Of a DNA stretch of 6,588 nt, positions 6,193 to 6,588 are shown in pieces. The DNA is taken from positions 1-6,588 of the forward strand of contig PIVH01000270.1 in NCBI GenBank assembly GCA_003354225.1. Reading direction: 5' to 3'. The position numbers were made by a program, and so were the translations under genes. The stretch is from Globobulimina sp. Its lineage: Eukaryota > Foraminifera > Rotaliida. The notes beneath the pieces are model-generated. The model was not told the origin of the DNA. It saw only the letters and a list, made by a program, of their open reading frames with translations, and did no database searches. How positions within the stretch are numbered: the stretch's first letter is position 1; each line of letters opens with the position of its first letter.

Positions 6193-6588
6193 CTAAGAAT
6201 TTATGCTTGACGATGTCATCTCTGTTGTTTTATAACGAGGTGTTACTGTACCATTTGATGTCACGTCTGAAATCTCATCAAATCCTTTTAACTTTCTTTC
6301 CACTTTCAATGCATATTTTATTTGAATACAATTATGCGAACATGCACATAATCGAAAATACATTGATTCATTGAATTTGAAATTTAATAACAAAACCATA
6401 CAATTCACAATGGCATCCAATGGAAACACAACCATACCAATTATATTTGTCAAAGTAACTGTAACAAATTCCTTATTATTCTCTCCTAAAACATCATAAT
6501 GTTCATATACAAAATGTATTACACCCAAAAATAGAAAAGAGATAAATGTTAATTGGCTGACAAATATCGTCGATATGTTTAAAATTGA
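6193..6588 (-). CDS. Seven-helix receptor-like membrane protein, C-terminal part (enters from right edge)
   Basis: The minus-strand frame is open from the window edge at 6588 to a TAG at 6195-6193, giving 131 codons with no start inside that is needed. It encodes one hydrophobic helix (about residues 5-29, beginning ILNISTIFVSQLTFISFLFL in part), a short polar loop, and a second helix (FVTVTLTNIIGMVVFPLD then AIVNCMVLLLNF). After that come a short amphipathic piece with Phe-Asn-Glu-Ser-Met-Tyr-Phe, a Cys cluster (LCACSHNC) and a Ser/Thr-rich tail. This is the layout of helix 6, helix 7, helix 8 with palmitoylation-type cysteines, and a phosphorylatable tail in G-protein-coupled receptors. No family-defining motif such as NPxxY is visible, so the receptor class is unknown and another polytopic membrane protein remains possible. 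Its 3' end converges on the small acidic-protein gene. Confidence 0.55.
   Translation of the reverse strand, partial: SILNISTIFVSQLTFISFLFLGVIHFVYEHYDVLGENNKEFVTVTLTNIIGMVVFPLDAIVNCMVLLLNFKFNESMYFRLCACSHNCIQIKYALKVERKLKGFDEISDVTSNGTVTPRYKTTEMTSSSINS

Noticed and set aside
6147-6374. Plus-strand frame opposite the receptor-like gene
   Set aside because: It is antisense to the membrane-protein tail, which has the clearer coding signal and remains open to the window edge.
1-6588. Bacterial operon, CRISPR array, tRNA, rRNA, insertion sequence or terminal inverted repeats
   Set aside because: No repeat-spacer pattern, cloverleaf-like sequence, transposase frame or paired inverted ends was seen on reading both strands; the gene structure is eukaryotic.

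Overview
The window looks like nuclear DNA of an AT-rich microbial eukaryote. Genes are close together but carry introns. At least three spliceosomal-type introns can be placed by matching reading phase, there is no bacterial operon or ribosome-binding-site pattern, and the code is standard: every Trp in the long ABC gene is TGG and it has no internal TGA, TAA or TAG. The edges carry the start of a very divergent alpha-tubulin-like protein (left) and the tail of a seven-helix-receptor-like protein (right). Divergent tubulins are well known in Foraminifera, so a foraminiferan or other rhizarian is a reasonable guess, but this is inference and nothing here proves it.

Layout from left to right. 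(1) Minus strand, 1-217: N-terminus of an alpha-tubulin-like protein with an unusual N-terminal extension, running off the left edge. (2) 218-457: a shared divergent upstream region with a TATA-like box and a 39-codon reading frame that may be an upstream exon or a uORF. (3) Plus strand, 458-3786: a two-exon gene for an ABC half-transporter of 1087 residues. A 65-nt intron (795-859) joins an N-terminal membrane domain to the zinc-finger and transporter body. (4) Plus strand, 3900-5195: a 2-oxoglutarate/Fe(II) dioxygenase interrupted by one in-frame TGA immediately before the iron-binding motif; a 15-nt GT...AG segment would remove it. (5) Plus strand, 5249-5618: a small three-exon gene for an acidic protein of about 78 residues, reconstructed here from splice sites. 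(6) 5619-6192: extremely AT-rich convergent intergenic DNA with a perfect 17-bp tandem duplication. (7) Minus strand, 6193-6588: C-terminus of a membrane receptor-like protein entering from the right edge.

The genes do not form an obvious pathway: cytoskeleton, membrane transport, oxygenase, unknown and receptor genes appear simply to be neighbours. The points most worth checking are the transporter architecture (four-helix N-terminal domain, then a Cys-rich zinc finger, then an exporter core), the recoded or mini-intron site in the dioxygenase, the non-canonical tubulin nucleotide loop, and the hidden small gene.
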